Part shown: positions 1-12,387 of the stretch, one piece after another
Layout of the letters: every line of letters starts with the position of its first letter
Position numbering within the stretch: the first letter of the stretch is position 1
NCBI RefSeq assembly: GCF_964204865.1
Contig: NC_135253.1
Location: forward strand, 20,124,001 to 20,188,000
DNA from: Styela clava
Taxonomy: Eukaryota > Chordata > Ascidiacea > Stolidobranchia > Styelidae
Reading direction: 5' to 3'
DNA length: 64,000 nt
Position numbers and translations under genes: made by a program
Notes under the pieces: model-generated
What the model saw: the letters and a program-made list of their open reading frames with translations, nothing else
What the model was told of the DNA's origin: nothing
Database searches by the model: none

Positions 1-48
1 AATAGATTTCAATGGTACATCAATAGGTAAAGTTTAGTCTTATTCGTG

Positions 49-189
49 AGCTTTGTTCAGTGGCAGTATCGTAACCAATGAGGTTTATCCGAGGTGCGAT
101 TATTGCTAGTTGAAAACTATTACCAATACCCCGCCCTGGTGATGTAATTGCATCGCCTGTGGCAATTTCTGAAAGTTTCTGCGCAACCT
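49..189 (+). ncRNA. U4: U4 snRNA copy 1 (variant 5' end)
   Basis: Full-length U4, but nt 8-9 read TT instead of CG (AGCTTTGTTCAG), within the strand that pairs with U6. The promoter-proximal sequence also differs (TTTAGTCTTATTCG). It shares both traits with copies 7 and 24. Class B spacer follows. Confidence 0.85.
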
Positions 190-662
190 ATACTTTTGCA
201 AATTACCTTAATGTCTATTGTTTTGAAAATTATGTTTAATTTTCCGAGTCTATGTCAAACAAATTGCGACAACTTTACAAATTACTGCTGGCAATGCACT
301 CCGCAGTAAGTTATCCCTCCAACAAAATTATGACCGATCCACTGGCTGCCTTTATTGCCACCTTGCGGCGTTGTTTCATTAAAGTTCTCATGTACTCATC
401 ATACTAACTCACGAAAGGGTCAAGAAACTTACAGAATGCGAAACAGCCAACGGCAAAAGAACATAATTCCAAACGTGTTTATTTTCTTATTCCAGATGTA
501 TTATATTCTTAAATGCAGTGTTAATATTTTAAAATTGCTTTATCTGTACTTCAACTCCCAAGAACATTAGTAGCCTAACACGACAGTTCGTTAATTTTCT
601 TAGTCACCACAAGTAATAGATTTTATTGGTACATCAATAGGTAAAGTTTTCTCTCATTCATT

Positions 663-804
663 AGCTTTGCGCAGTGGCAGTATCGTAACCAATGAGGATT
701 ATCCGAGGTGCGATTATTGCTAGTTGAAAACTATTACCAATACCCCCGCCCTGGTGATGCATTCGCATCGCCTGTGGCAATTTCTGAAGGGTTCTGTGGA
801 ATCT
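663..804 (+). ncRNA. U4: U4 snRNA copy 2
   Basis: Full-length U4 with one extra C in the CCCCGCC central run, GAGGATT in the 5' stem-loop and GAATCT in the 3' stem. Class A spacer follows. Confidence 0.88.
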
Positions 805-1283
805 ATACTCTCGCGAAATGAAATGACAAAACAATAAATTAGATGATGTCCATGGTTTAGAAAATTTGTGTAGGCTTTCAAATATATATTTGGTCAGTTC
901 CGACATTTAATCCTGTCGCAACTTTCAACAGTGCATACACGTCAGATTATTGGCTCCCCGTGTTGCCACCTTGCGGCGGTGTTTCATTAGAGTTCTCATG
1001 AACATTTTAACTCAAGAAATTTATAGCACGATCCAAAATTTCAGGAAACTTGAAGAATGCGAAACAGCCAGCGGCAAAAAAACATAGGTCCAAACGTGTT
1101 AATTTTCTTATTCCAGATATATTATATTCTTAAATGCAGTGTTAATATTTTAAAATTACTTTATCTGTACTTCAACTCCCAAGAACATTAGTAGCCTAAC
1201 ACGACAGTTCGTTAATTTTCTTAGTCACCACAAGTAATGAATTTCATTGGTACTTTAATAAGTAAAGTTTTCTCTCATTCATT

Positions 1284-1424
1284 AGCTTTGCGCAGTGGCA
1301 GTATCGTAACCAATGAGGTTTATCCGAGGTGCGATTATTGCTAGTTGAAAACTATTACCAATACCCCGCCCTGGTGATGTAATCGCATCACTTGTGGCAA
1401 TTTCTGAAGGGTTCTGTGGAACCT
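1284..1424 (+). ncRNA. U4: U4 snRNA copy 3
   Basis: Full-length U4 with the GTAATCGCATCAC version of the central hairpin. The unit and the next one are almost identical to those at 7375-8612. Class A spacer with the unusual CAGTGACTACAC block. Confidence 0.92.
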
Positions 1425-1906
1425 ATACTTTCGCGAGATGAAGTTACAAAACAATAAATAAAGTGATGTCCACGGTTTGGAAAATTTGTGTAGGCTTCAA
1501 AATATACGTTTGGTCAGTTCCGACAACTCATCCTGTCGCAACTTTCAACAGTGACTACACGTCAGATTATTGGCTTTTCGTTTTGCCACATTTCGACGGT
1601 GTTTCGTTAGAGTTTTCTTGTACATATTAACTCAAGAAATTTATAGCACGATCCAAAATTCCAAGGGACTTACAGAATGCGAAACAGCCAGCAGCAAGAG
1701 AACATAATTCCAAACGTGTTTATTTTTTTTATTCCAGATATATTATATTCTTAAATGCAGTGTTGATATTTTTAAAATTGCTGTATCTGCACTTCAACTC
1801 CCAAGAACATTAGTAACCTAACAAGGCAGTTACGTTAATTTTCTTAGTCACCACAAGTAATAGATTTCATTGGTACTTTAATAAGTAAAGTTTTCTCTCA
1901 TTCATT

Positions 1907-2047
1907 AGCTTTGCGCAGTGGCAGTATCGTAACCAATGAGGATTATCCGAGGTGCGATTATTGCTAGATGAAAACTATTACCAATACCCCGCCCTGGTGA
2001 TGTAATCGCATCGCCTGTGGCAATTTCTGAAAGTTTCTGCGGAACCT
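1907..2047 (+). ncRNA. U4: U4 snRNA copy 4
   Basis: Full-length U4; GCTAGATG replaces GCTAGTTG just after stem I. 3' stem is of the AAGTTTCTGCGGAACCT type. Class B spacer follows. Confidence 0.9.
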
Positions 2048-2461
2048 ATACTTTTGCAAATTACGTTGATGTCTATTGTTTTGAAAAATATGTTTAATTT
2101 TCCGAATCTATGTCAAACAAATTGAGACAACTTTACGAATCACTGCTGACAATGCACTCCTTAGTAAGTTATCCCTCCAACAAAATTATGACCGATTCAC
2201 TGGCTGCCTCTGTTGCCACCTTGCGGCGTTGTTTACTTAGAGTTCTCATGTACTCATCATACTAACTCAAGAAAGGGTCAAGAAACTTTCAGAATGCAAA
2301 ACAGCCAACGGCAAAAGAACATAATTCCAAACGTGTTTATTTTCTTATTCCAGATATATTATATTCTTAAATGCAGTGTTAATATTTTAAAATTACTTTA
2401 TCTGTACTTCAACTCCCAAGAACATTAGTAGCCTAACACGACAGTTCGTTAATTTTCTTAG

Positions 2462-2478
2462 TCACCACAAGTAATGAA
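2462..2478 (+). promoter_or_regulatory. PSE-like element of a U4 unit (representative)
   Basis: TCACCACAAGTAATGAA begins 59 bp upstream of the U4 start at 2521. The same block sits at about -59 in nearly every unit. Position and the TCACC core resemble the vertebrate snRNA proximal sequence element, which binds SNAPc and directs RNA polymerase II. There is no TATA-like box at -25, as expected for a Pol II snRNA gene. Function is inferred from position and similarity. Confidence 0.6.
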
Positions 2479-2520
2479 TTTCATTGGTACTTTAATAGGT
2501 AAAGTTTTCTCTCGTTCATT

Positions 2521-2661
2521 AGCTTTGCGCAGTGGCAGTATCGTAACCAATGAGGTTTATCCGAGGTGTGATTATTGCTAGTTGAAAACTATTACCAATA
2601 CCCCGCCCTGGTGATGTAATCGCATCACCTGTGGTAATTTCTGGAGGGTTCTGTGGAACCT
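2521..2661 (+). ncRNA. U4: U4 snRNA copy 5
   Basis: Full-length U4 with GGTGTGATT in the 5' stem-loop and a GGTAATTTCTGGAGG Sm region. Upstream PSE-like element intact at 2462. Class A spacer. Confidence 0.92.
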
Positions 2662-3142
2662 ATACTTTCGCGAGATGAAGTTACAAAACAATAAATAAAA
2701 TGATGTCCACGGTTTGGAAAATTTGTGTAGGCTTCAAAATATACGTTTGGTCAGTTCCGACAACTCATCCTGTCGCAACTTTCAACAGTGCATACACGTC
2801 AGATTATTGGCGTTTCGTTTTGCCACATTTCGACGGTGTTTCGTTAGAGTTTTCTTGTACATATTAACTCAAGAAATTTATAGCACGATCCAAAATTCCA
2901 AGGAACTTACAGAATGCGAAACAGCCAGCAGCAAGAGAACATAATTCCGAACGTGTTTATTTTTTTATTCCAGATATATTATATTCTTAAATGCAGTGTT
3001 GATATTTTTAAAATTGCTGTATCTGCACTTCAACTCCCAAGAACATTAGTAACCTAACAAGGCAGTTACGTTAATTTTCTTAGTCACCACAAGTAATAGA
3101 TTTCATTGGTACTTTAATAAGTAAAGTTTTCTCTCATTCATT

Positions 3143-3283
3143 AGCTTTGCGCAGTGGCAGTATCGTAACCAATGAGGATTATCCGAGGTGCGATTATTGC
3201 TAGTTGAAAACTATTACCAATACCCCGCCCTGATGATGCAAACGCATCGCCTGTGGCAATTTTTGAAGGTTTCTGTGGAACCT
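3143..3283 (+). ncRNA. U4: U4 snRNA copy 6
   Basis: Full-length U4 with the Sm site AATTTTTGA, the closest here to the vertebrate consensus. Central hairpin GATGATGCAAACGCATCGCC. Hybrid spacer with class A start and class B end. Confidence 0.9.
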
Positions 3284-3755
3284 ATCCTATTGCAAAATGA
3301 AATGACAAAACAATAAATTAGATGATGTCCATGGTTTGGAAAATTTGTGTAGGCTTTCCAATATATGTTTGGTGAGTTCCGTCATTTAATTCCGTCACAA
3401 CTTTAAACAGGGCATACTCGTCAGATTATTGGCTCCCCGTGTTGCCATCTTGCGGCGGTGTTTTATTAGAATTCTCATGTACTCATCATACAAACTCAGG
3501 AAAGTCCCAAGAAACATACAGAATGCGAAACAGCCAGCGGCAAAAAATCATAATTCCAAACGTGTTTGTTTATTTTCTAATTCCAGATATATTATATTCT
3601 TAAACGCAGTGTTATTATTTCAAAAATTGCTTTATCTGTTCTTCCACTTCCGGGAACATTAGTAACCTATCAAGACACTTACGTTAATTTGCTTAGTCAC
3701 CACAAGTAATAGATTTCAATGGTACATCAATAGGTAAAATTTAGTATTATTCGCT

Positions 3756-3896
3756 AGCTTTGTTCAGTGGCAGTATCGTAACCAATGAGGTTTATCCGAG
3801 GTGCGATTATTGCTAGTTGAAAACTTTTACCAATACCCCGCCCTGGTCATGTAATCGCATCGCCTGTGGCAATTTCTGAAAGTTTCTGCTAAACCT
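3756..3896 (+). ncRNA. U4: U4 snRNA copy 7 (variant 5' end)
   Basis: Same AGCTTTGTTCAG 5' end and variant promoter-proximal sequence as copy 1. AAAACTTTTACC in the central region and GTCATG in the hairpin. Class B spacer. Confidence 0.85.
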
Positions 3897-4366
3897 GTAC
3901 TTTTGCAAGTTACGTTGATCTCTATTGTTTTGAAAAATATGTTTAATTTTCTGAGTCTATGTCAAACAAATTGCGACAACTTCACGAATTACTGCTGGCA
4001 ATGCACTCCGCAGTAAGTTATCCCTCCAACAAAATTATGACCGATTCACTGGTTGCCTTTATTGCTTTGCGGCGTTGTTCCAATAGAGTTCTCATGTACT
4101 CATCATACTAACTCAAGAAAGGGTCAAGAAACTTACAGAATGCGAAAGAGCCAACGGCAAAAGAACATAATTCCAAACGTGTTTATTTTTTTATTCCAGA
4201 AATATTTTATTCTTAAATGCAGTGTTAATATTTCAAAATTGCTTTATCTGTACTTCAACTCCCAAGAACATTAGTAGCCAAACACGACAGTTCGTTAATT
4301 TTCTTAGTCACCACAAGTAATGAATTTCATTGGTACTTTAATAAGTAAAGTTTTCGCTCGTTCATT

Positions 4367-4507
4367 AGCTCTGCACAGTGGCAGTATCGTAACCAATAAG
4401 GTTTATCCGAGGTGTGATTATTGCTAGTTGAGAACTATTACCAATGCCCCGCCCTGGTGATGTAATCGCATCACCTGTGGCAATTTCTGAAGGGTTCTGT
4501 GGAACCT
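4367..4507 (+). ncRNA. U4: U4 snRNA copy 8 (k-turn mutation)
   Basis: Full-length, but begins AGCTCTGCACAG and reads CCAATAAGG where the k-turn needs CCAATGAGG, removing a conserved G that contacts the 15.5K/SNU13 protein in other species. Possibly non-functional. Class A spacer. Confidence 0.8.
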
Positions 4508-4984
4508 ATACTTTCGCGAGGTCAAGTAACAAAACAATAAACTAGATGTCCATGGTTTAGAAAATTTGTGTAGGCTTTCAAATATATATTTGGTCAGTTC
4601 CGACATTTAATCCTGTCGCAACTTTCAACAGTGCATACACGTCAGATTATTGGTTCCCCGTGTTGGCACCTTGCGGCGGTGTTTCATTAGAGTTCTCATG
4701 AACATTTTAATTCAAGAAATTTATAGCACGATCCAAAATTTCAGGAAACTTGAATAATGCCAAACAGCCAGCGGAAAAAAAACATAGGTCCAAACGTGTT
4801 AATTTTCTTATTCCAGATATATTATATTCTTAAATGCAGTGTTAATATTTTAAAATTACTTTATCTGTACTTCAACTCCCTAGAACATTAGTAGCCTTTA
4901 CACGACAGTTCGTTAATTTTCTTAGTCACCACAAGTAATGAATTTCATTGGTACTTTAATAGGTAAAGTTTTCTCTCGTTCGTT

Positions 4985-5125
4985 AGCTTTGCGCAGTGGC
5001 AGTATCGCAACCAATGAGGTTTATCCGAGGTGTGATTATTGCTAGTTGAAAACTATTACCAATACCCCGCCCTGGTGATGCAATCGCATCGCCTGTGGCA
5101 ATTTCTGAAGGGTTCTGTTGAACCT
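4985..5125 (+). ncRNA. U4: U4 snRNA copy 9
   Basis: Full-length U4 with ATCGCAACC in the 5' stem-loop and TCTGTTGAACCT in the 3' loop. The following spacer is an A/B hybrid that ends in a deletion removing the next unit's PSE. Confidence 0.9.
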
Positions 5126-5508
5126 ATCCTTTTGCGAAATGAAATTACAAAACAATAAATTAGATGATGTCCACGGTTTGGAAAATTTGTGTAGGCTTCA
5201 AAATATACATTTGGTCAGTTCCGACAACTCATCCTGTCGCAACTTTCAACAGTGCATACACGTCAGATTATTGGCTTTTCGTTTTGCCACCTTGCGGCGT
5301 TGTTTCATTAGAGTTCTCATGTACCCATCCTACTAACTCAAAAAAGGGTCAAGAAACTTACAGAATGCGAAACAGCCAACGGCAAAAGAACATAATTCCA
5401 AACGTGTTTATTTTCTTATTCCAGATATATTATATTCTTAAACGCAGTGTTATTATTTCAAAAATTGCTTTATATGTTCTTCCACAGTAAAGTTTTCTCT
5501 CGTTCATT

Positions 5509-5649
5509 AGCTTTGCGCAGTGGCAGTATCGTAACCAATGAGGTTTATCCGAAGTGTGATTATTGCTAGTTGAAAACTATTACCAATACCCCGCCCTGGT
5601 GATGTAATCGCATCACCTGTGGAAATTTCTGAATGGTTCTGTGGAACCT
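5509..5649 (+). ncRNA. U4: U4 snRNA copy 10, PSE deleted
   Basis: Full-length body, but the upstream spacer jumps from CTTCCAC straight to AGTAAAG, deleting the PSE-like block. Body has CCGAAGTGTG and GAAATTTCTGAATGG changes. Probably silent. Confidence 0.78.
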
Positions 5650-6133
5650 ATACTTTCGCGGAATGAAATTACAAAACAATAAATTAAATGATGTCCATGG
5701 TTTGGAAAATTTGTGTAAGCTTCAAAATATACGTTTGGTCAGTTCCGACAACTCATCCTGTCGCAACTTTCAACAGTGCATACACGTCAGATTATTGGCT
5801 TTTCGTTTTGCCACATTGCGGAGGTGTTTCGTTAGAGTTCCCTTGTACATATTAACTCAAGAAATTTATAGCACGATCCAAAATTACAAGGAACTTACAG
5901 AATGCGAAACAGCCAGCAGCAAGAGAACATAATTCCAAACGTGTTTATTTTTTTTTTATTTCAGATATATTATATTCTTAATTGCAGTGTTGATATTTTA
6001 AAAATTGCTGTATCTGTACTTCAACTCCCTAGAACATTAGTAGCCTAACAAGACAGTTACGTTAATTTTCTTAGTCACCACAAGTAATAGATTTCATTGG
6101 TACTTTAATAAGTAAAGTTTTCTCACATTCAAT

Positions 6134-6274
6134 AGCTTTGCGCAGTGGCAGTATTGTAACCGATGAGGATTATCCGAGGTGCGATTATTGCTAGTTGAAA
6201 ACTATTACCAATACCCCGCCCTGGTGATGCAAACGCATCGCCTGTGGCAATTTATCAAGGGTTCTGTTGAACCT
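6134..6274 (+). ncRNA. U4: U4 snRNA copy 11 (Sm-site variant)
   Basis: Full-length U4 with AGTATTGTAACCGATGAGG and an altered Sm site (AATTTATCA). Class A spacer. Confidence 0.82.
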
Positions 6275-6753
6275 ATCCTTTTGCGAAATGAAATGACAAA
6301 ACAATAAATTAGATGATGTCCATGGTTTGGAAAATTTGTGTAGGCTTTCATATATATATTTGGTCAGTTCCGACATTTAATCCTGTCGCAACTTTCAACA
6401 GTGCATACACGTCAGATTATTGGCTCCCCGTGTTGCCACCTTGCGGCGGTGTTTCATTAGAGTTCTCATGAACATTTTAACTCAAGAAATTTATAGCACG
6501 ATCCAAAATTTCAGGAAACTTACAGAATGCGAAACAGCCAACGGCAAAAGAACATAATTCCAAACGTGTTAATTTTCTTATTCCAGATATATTATATTCT
6601 TAAATGCAGTGTTAATATTTTAAAATTACTTTATCTGTACTTCAACTCCCAAGAATATTAGTAGCCTAACACAACAGTTCGTTAATTTTCTTAGTCACCA
6701 CAAGTAATGAATTTCATTGGTACTTTAATAAGTAAAGTTTTCTCTCATTCATT

Positions 6754-6894
6754 AGCTTTGCGCAGTGGCAGTATCGTAACCAATGAAGTTTATCCGAGGT
6801 GTGATTATTGCTAGTTGAAAACTATTACCAATACCCCGCCCTGGTGATGTAATCGCATCACCTGTGGCAATTTCTGAAGGGTTATGTGGGACCT
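6754..6894 (+). ncRNA. U4: U4 snRNA copy 12 (k-turn variant)
   Basis: Full-length; CCAATGAAG alters the k-turn GG, and the 3' stem-loop reads GGGTTATGTGGGACCT. Class A spacer. Confidence 0.82.
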
Positions 6895-7374
6895 ATACTT
6901 TCGCGAGATGAAATTACAAAACAATAAATTAAATGATGTCCATGGTTTGGAAAATTTGTGTAGGCTTCATAATATACGTTTGGTCAGTTCCGACAATTCA
7001 TCCTGTCGCAACTTTCAACAGTGCATACACGTCAGATTATTGGCTTTTCGTTTTGCCACATTGCGGCGTTGTTTCATTAAAGTTCTCTTGTACATATTAA
7101 CTCAAGAAAGTTATAGCACGATCCAAAATTACAAGGAACTTACAGAATGCGAAACAGCCAGCAGCAAGAGAACATAATTCCAAACGTGTTTATATTTTTT
7201 ATTCCAGATATGTTATATTCTTAAATGCAGTGTTAATATTTTAAAATTACTTTATCTGTACTTCAACTCCCAAGAACATTAGTAGCCTAACACGACAGTT
7301 CGTTAATTTTCTTAGTCACCACAAGTAATGAATTTCATTGGTACTTTAATAAGTAAAGTTTTCTCTCATTCATT

Positions 7375-7515
7375 AGCTTTGCGCAGTGGCAGTATCGTAA
7401 CCAATGAGGTTTATCCGAGGTGCGATTATTGCTAGTTGAAAACTATTACCAATACCCCGCCCTGGTGATGTAATCGCATCACTTGTGGCAATTTCTGAAG
7501 GGTTCTGTGGAACCT
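7375..7515 (+). ncRNA. U4: U4 snRNA copy 13
   Basis: Same sequence type as copy 3, as part of a two-unit near-identical block. Class A spacer with CAGTGACTACAC. Confidence 0.92.
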
Positions 7516-7997
7516 ATACTTTCGCGAGATGAAGTTACAAAACAATAAATAAAGTGATGTCCACGGTTTGGAAAATTTGTGTAGGCTTCAAAATATACGT
7601 TTGGTCAGTTCCGACAACTCATCCTGTCGCAACTTTCAACAGTGACTACACGTCAGATTATTGGCTTTTCGTTTTGCCACATTTCGACGGTGTTTCGTTA
7701 GAGTTTTCTTGTACATATTAACTCAAGAAATTTATAGCACGATCCAAAATTCCAAGGAACTTACAGAATGCGAAACAGCCAGCAGCAAGAGAACATAATT
7801 CCAAACGTGTTTATTTTTTTTATTCCAGATATATTATATTCTTAAATGCAGTGTTGATATTTTTAAAATTGCTGTATCTGCACTTCAACTCCCAAGAACA
7901 TTAGTAACCTAACAAGGCAGTTACGTTAATTTTCTTAGTCACCACAAGTAATAGATTTCATTGGTACTTTAATAAGTAAAGTTTTCTCTCATTCATT

Positions 7998-8138
7998 AGC
8001 TTTGCGCAGTGGCAGTATCGTAACCAATGAGGATTATCCGAGGTGCGATTATTGCTAGATGAAAACTATTACCAATACCCCGCCCTGGTGATGTAATCGC
8101 ATCGCCTGTGGCAATTTCTGAAAGTTTCTGCGGAACCT
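7998..8138 (+). ncRNA. U4: U4 snRNA copy 14
   Basis: Same sequence type as copy 4 (GCTAGATG). Class B spacer differing from copy 4's by few substitutions. Confidence 0.9.
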
Positions 8139-8611
8139 ATACTTTTGCAAATTACGTTGATGTCTATTGTTTTGAAAAATATGTTTAATTTTCAGAATCT
8201 ATGTCAAACAAATTGAGACAACTTTACGAATCACTGCTGACAATGCACTCCTTAGTAAGTTATCCCTCCAACAAAATTATGACCGATTCACTGGCTGCCT
8301 CTGTTGCCACCTTGCGGCGTTGTTTACTTAGAGTTCTCATGTACTCATCATACTAACTCAAGAAAGGGTCAAGAAACTTTCAGAATGCAAAACAGCCAAC
8401 GGCAAAAGAACATATTTCCAAACGTGTTTATTTTCTTATTCCAGATATATTATATTCTTAAATGCAGTGTTAATATTTTAAAATTACTTTATCTGTACTT
8501 CAACTCCCAAGAACATTAGTAGCCTAACACGACAGTTCGTTAATTTTCTTAGTCACCACAAGTAATACATTTCATTGGTACTTTAATAAGTAAAGTTTTC
8601 TCCCGTTCGTT

Positions 8612-8752
8612 AGCTTTGCGCAGTGGCAGTATCGTAACCAATGAGGTTTATCCGAGGTGTGATTACTGCTAGTTGAAAACTATTACCAATACCGCGCCCT
8701 GGTGATGTAATCGCATCACCTGTGGCAATTTCTGAAGGGTTCTGTGGAACCT
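8612..8752 (+). ncRNA. U4: U4 snRNA copy 15
   Basis: Full-length U4 with GTGTGATTACTGC around stem I and TACCGCGCC in the central region. Class A spacer. Confidence 0.88.
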
Positions 8753-9233
8753 ATACTTTCGCGAGATGAAGTTACAAAACAATAAATAAAATGATGTCCA
8801 CGGTTTGGAAAATTTGTGTAGGCTTCAAAATATACGTTTGGTCAGTTCAGACAACTCATCCTGTCGCAACTTTCAACAATGCATACACGTCAGATTATTG
8901 GCTTTTCGTTTTGCCACATTGCGGCGGGTTTTCGTTAGAGTTTTCTTGTACATATTAACTCAAGAAATTTATAGAACGATCCAAAATTACAAGGAACTTA
9001 CAGAATGCGAAACAGCCAGCAGCAAGAGAACATAATTCCAAACGTGTTTATTTTTTTTATTCCAGATATATTATATTCTTAATTGCAGTGTTGATGTTTT
9101 AATAATTACTTTATCTGTACTTCAACTCCCTAGAACATTAGTAGCCTAACACGACAGTTCGTTAATTTTCTTAGTCACCACAAGTAATGAATTTCCTTGG
9201 TACTTTAATAAGTAAAGTTTTCTCTCATTCATT

Positions 9234-9374
9234 AGCTTTGCGCAGTGGCAGTATCGTAACCAATGAGGATTATCCGAGGTGCGATTATTGCTAGTTGAAA
9301 ACTATTACCAATACCCCGCCCTGGTGATGTAATCGCATCGCCTGTGGCAATTTCTGAAAGTTTCTGCGGAACCT
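9234..9374 (+). ncRNA. U4: U4 snRNA copy 16
   Basis: Full-length U4 with intact k-turn, AATTTCTGA Sm site and the AAGTTTCTGCGGAACCT 3' stem. Class B spacer. Confidence 0.92.
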
Positions 9375-9847
9375 ATACTTTTGCAAATTACGTTGATGTC
9401 TATTGTTTTGAAAAATATGTTTAATTTTCCGAATCTATGTCAAACAAATTGAGACAACTTTACGAATCACTGCTGACAATGCACTCCTTAGTAAGTTATC
9501 CCTCCAACAAAATTATGACCGATTCACTGGCTGCCTCTGTTGCCACCTTGCGGCTTTGTTTACTTAGAGTTCTCATGTACTCATCATACTAACTCGAGAA
9601 AGGGTCAAGAAACTTTCAGAATGCAAAACAGCCAACGGCAAAAGAACATAATTCCAAACGTGTTTATTTTCTTTTTCCAGATATATTATATTCTTAAATG
9701 CAGTGTTAATATTTTAAAATTACTTTATCTGTACTTCAACTCCCAAGAACATTAGTAGCCTAACACGACAGTACGTTAATTTTCTTAGTCACCACAAGTA
9801 ATGAATTTCATTGGTACTTTAATAAGTAAAGTTTGCTCTCGTTCATT

Positions 9848-9988
9848 AGCTTTGCGCAGTGGCAGTATCGCAACCAATGAGGTTTATCCGAGGTGCGATT
9901 ATTGCTAGTTGAAAACTATTACCAATACCCCGCCCTGGTGATGCAATCGCATCGCCTGTGGCAATTTCTGAAGGGTTCTGTGGAACCT
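9848..9988 (+). ncRNA. U4: U4 snRNA copy 17
   Basis: Near-consensus; ATCGCAACC is the only notable difference. Class A spacer with 3'-box-like motif; its distal end carries the PSE-removing deletion before copy 18. Confidence 0.93.
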
Positions 9989-10384
9989 ATCCTATTGCGA
10001 AATGAAATGACAAAACAATAAATTAGGTGATGTCCATGGTTTGGAAAATTTGTGTAGGCTTTCAAATATATGTTTGGTCAGTTCCGACATTTTATCCTGT
10101 CGCAACTTTCAACAGTGCATACACGTCAGATTATTGGCTCCCCGTGTTGCCACCTTGCGGCGGTGTTTCATTAGAGTTCTCTTGAACATTTTGACTCAAG
10201 AAATTTATAGCACGATCCGAAATTTCAGGAAATTTGAGGAATGCGAAACAGCCAGCGGCAAAATAACATAATTCCAAACGTGTTTATTTTCTTTTTCCAG
10301 ATATATTATATTCTTAAACGCAGTGTTATTATTTCAAAAATTGCTTTATATGTTCTTCCACAGTAAAGTTTTCTCTCGTTCATT

Positions 10385-10525
10385 AGCTTTGTGCAGTGGC
10401 AGTATCGTAACCAATGAGGTTTATCCGAGGTGTGATTATTGCTAGTTTAAAACTATTACCAATACCCCGCCCTGGTGATGCAATCGCATCGCCTGTGGCA
10501 ATTTCTGAAGGGTTCTGTGGAACCT
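10385..10525 (+). ncRNA. U4: U4 snRNA copy 18, PSE deleted
   Basis: Body begins AGCTTTGTGCAG and has GCTAGTTTAAAAC. Upstream carries the same CTTCCAC/AGTAAAG deletion junction as copies 10 and 38. Probably silent. Class A spacer. Confidence 0.78.
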
Positions 10526-11004
10526 ATCCTATTGCGAAATGAAATGACAAAACAATAAATTAGATGATGCCCATGGTTTAGAAAATTTGTGTAGGCTTTC
10601 AAATATATATTTGGTCAGTTCCGACATTTAATCCTGTCGCAACTTTCAACAGTGCATACACGTCAGATTATTGGCTCCCCGTGTTGCCACCTTGCGGCGG
10701 TGTTTCATTAGAGTTCTCATGAACATTTTACCTCAAGAAATTTATAGCACGATCCAAAATTTCAGGAAACTTGAAGAACGCGAAACAGCCAGCGGCAAAA
10801 AACATAGGTCCAAACGTGTTAATTTTCTTATTCCAGATATATTATATTCTTAAATGCAGTGTTAATATTTTAATAATTACTTTATCTGTACTTCAACTCC
10901 CAAGAACATTAGTAGCCTAACACGACAGTTCGTTAATTTTCTTAGTCACCACAAGTAATGAATTTCATTGGTACTTTAATAGGTAAAGTTTTTTCTCGTT
11001 CATT

Positions 11005-11145
11005 AGCTTTGCGCAGTGGCAGTATCGTAACCAATGAGGATTATCCGAGGTGCGATTATTGCTAGTTGAAAACTATTACCAATACCCCGCCCTGGTGATG
11101 TAATCGCATCACCTGTGGCAATTTCTGAAGGGTTCTGTGGAACCT
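11005..11145 (+). ncRNA. U4: U4 snRNA copy 19
   Basis: Full-length U4 with GAGGATTATCC and the GTAATCGCATCACC hairpin. Class A spacer. Confidence 0.92.
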
Positions 11146-11626
11146 ATACTTTCGCGAGATTAAGTTACAAAACAATAAATTAGATGATGTCCACGGTTTG
11201 GAAAATTTGTGTAGGCTTCAAAATATACGTTTAGTCAGCTCCGACAACTCATCCTGTCGCAACTTTCAACAGTGCATACACGTCAGATTATTGGCTTTTC
11301 GTTTTGCCACATTTCGACGGTGTTTCGTTAGAGTTTTCTTGTACATCTTAACTCAAGAAATTTATAGCACGATCCAAAATTCCAAGGAACTTACAGAATG
11401 CGAAACAGCCAGCAGCAAGAGAACATAATTCCAAACGTGTTTATTTTTTTATTCCAGATATATTATATTCTTAAATGCAGTGTTGATATTTTTAAAATTG
11501 CTGTATCTGCACTTCAACTCCCAAGCACATTAGTAACCTAACAAGGCAGTTACGTTAATTTTCTTAGTCACCACAAGTAATAGATTTCATTGGTACTTTA
11601 ATAAGTAAAGTTTTCTCTCATTCATT

Positions 11627-11767
11627 AGCTTTGCGCAGTGGCAGTATCGTAACCAATGAGGATTATCCGAGGTGCGATTATTGCTAGTGGAAAACTATTA
11701 CCAATACCCCGCCCTGATGATGCAAACGCATCGCCTGTGGCAATTTCTGAAGGGTTCTGTGGAACCT
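11627..11767 (+). ncRNA. U4: U4 snRNA copy 20
   Basis: Full-length U4 with GCTAGTGGAAAAC and hairpin GATGATGCAAACGCATCGCC. Class A spacer. Confidence 0.9.
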
Positions 11768-12246
11768 ATCCTATTGCGAAATGAAATGACAAAACAATAA
11801 ATTAGATGATGTCCATGGTTTAGAAAATTTGTGTAGGCTTTCAAATATATATTTGGTCAGTTCCGACATTTAATCCTGTCGCAACTTTCAAAAGTGCATA
11901 CACGTCAGATTATTGGCTCCCCGTGTTGCCACCTTGCGGCGGTGTTTCATTAGAGTTCTCATGAACATTTTACCTCAAGAAATTTATAGCACGATCCAAA
12001 ATTTCAGGAAACTTAAAGAACGCAAAACAGCCAGCGGCAAAAAAACATAGGTCCAAACGTGTTAATTTTCTTATTCCAGATATATTATATTCTCAAATGC
12101 AGTGTTAATATTTTAAAATTACTTTATCTGTACTTCAACTCCCAGGAACATTAGTAGCCTAACACGACAGTTCGTTAATTTTCTTAGTCACCACAGGTAA
12201 TGAATTTCATTGGTACTTTAATAGGTAAAGTTTTCTCTCGTTCATT

Positions 12247-12387
12247 AGCTTTTCGCAGTGGCAGTATCGTAACCAATGAGGTTTATCCGAGGTGTGATTA
12301 TTGCTAGTTGAAAACTATTACCAATACCCCGCCCTGGTGATGTAATCGCATCACCTGTGGCAATTTCTGAAGGGTTCTGTGGAACCT
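12247..12387 (+). ncRNA. U4: U4 snRNA copy 21
   Basis: Full-length U4 beginning AGCTTTTCGCAG. Its 3' end starts the near-identical block also found at about 30,448-31,227. Class A spacer. Confidence 0.88.

Noticed and set aside
355-570. Recurrent open frames of 60-108 codons in the spacers (starting MPPCGVV, MENLCRL or, on the minus strand, MSELTK)
   Set aside because: They recur because the spacer DNA repeats. Starts, frames and ends shift between units, some units break them, and no domain is recognisable.
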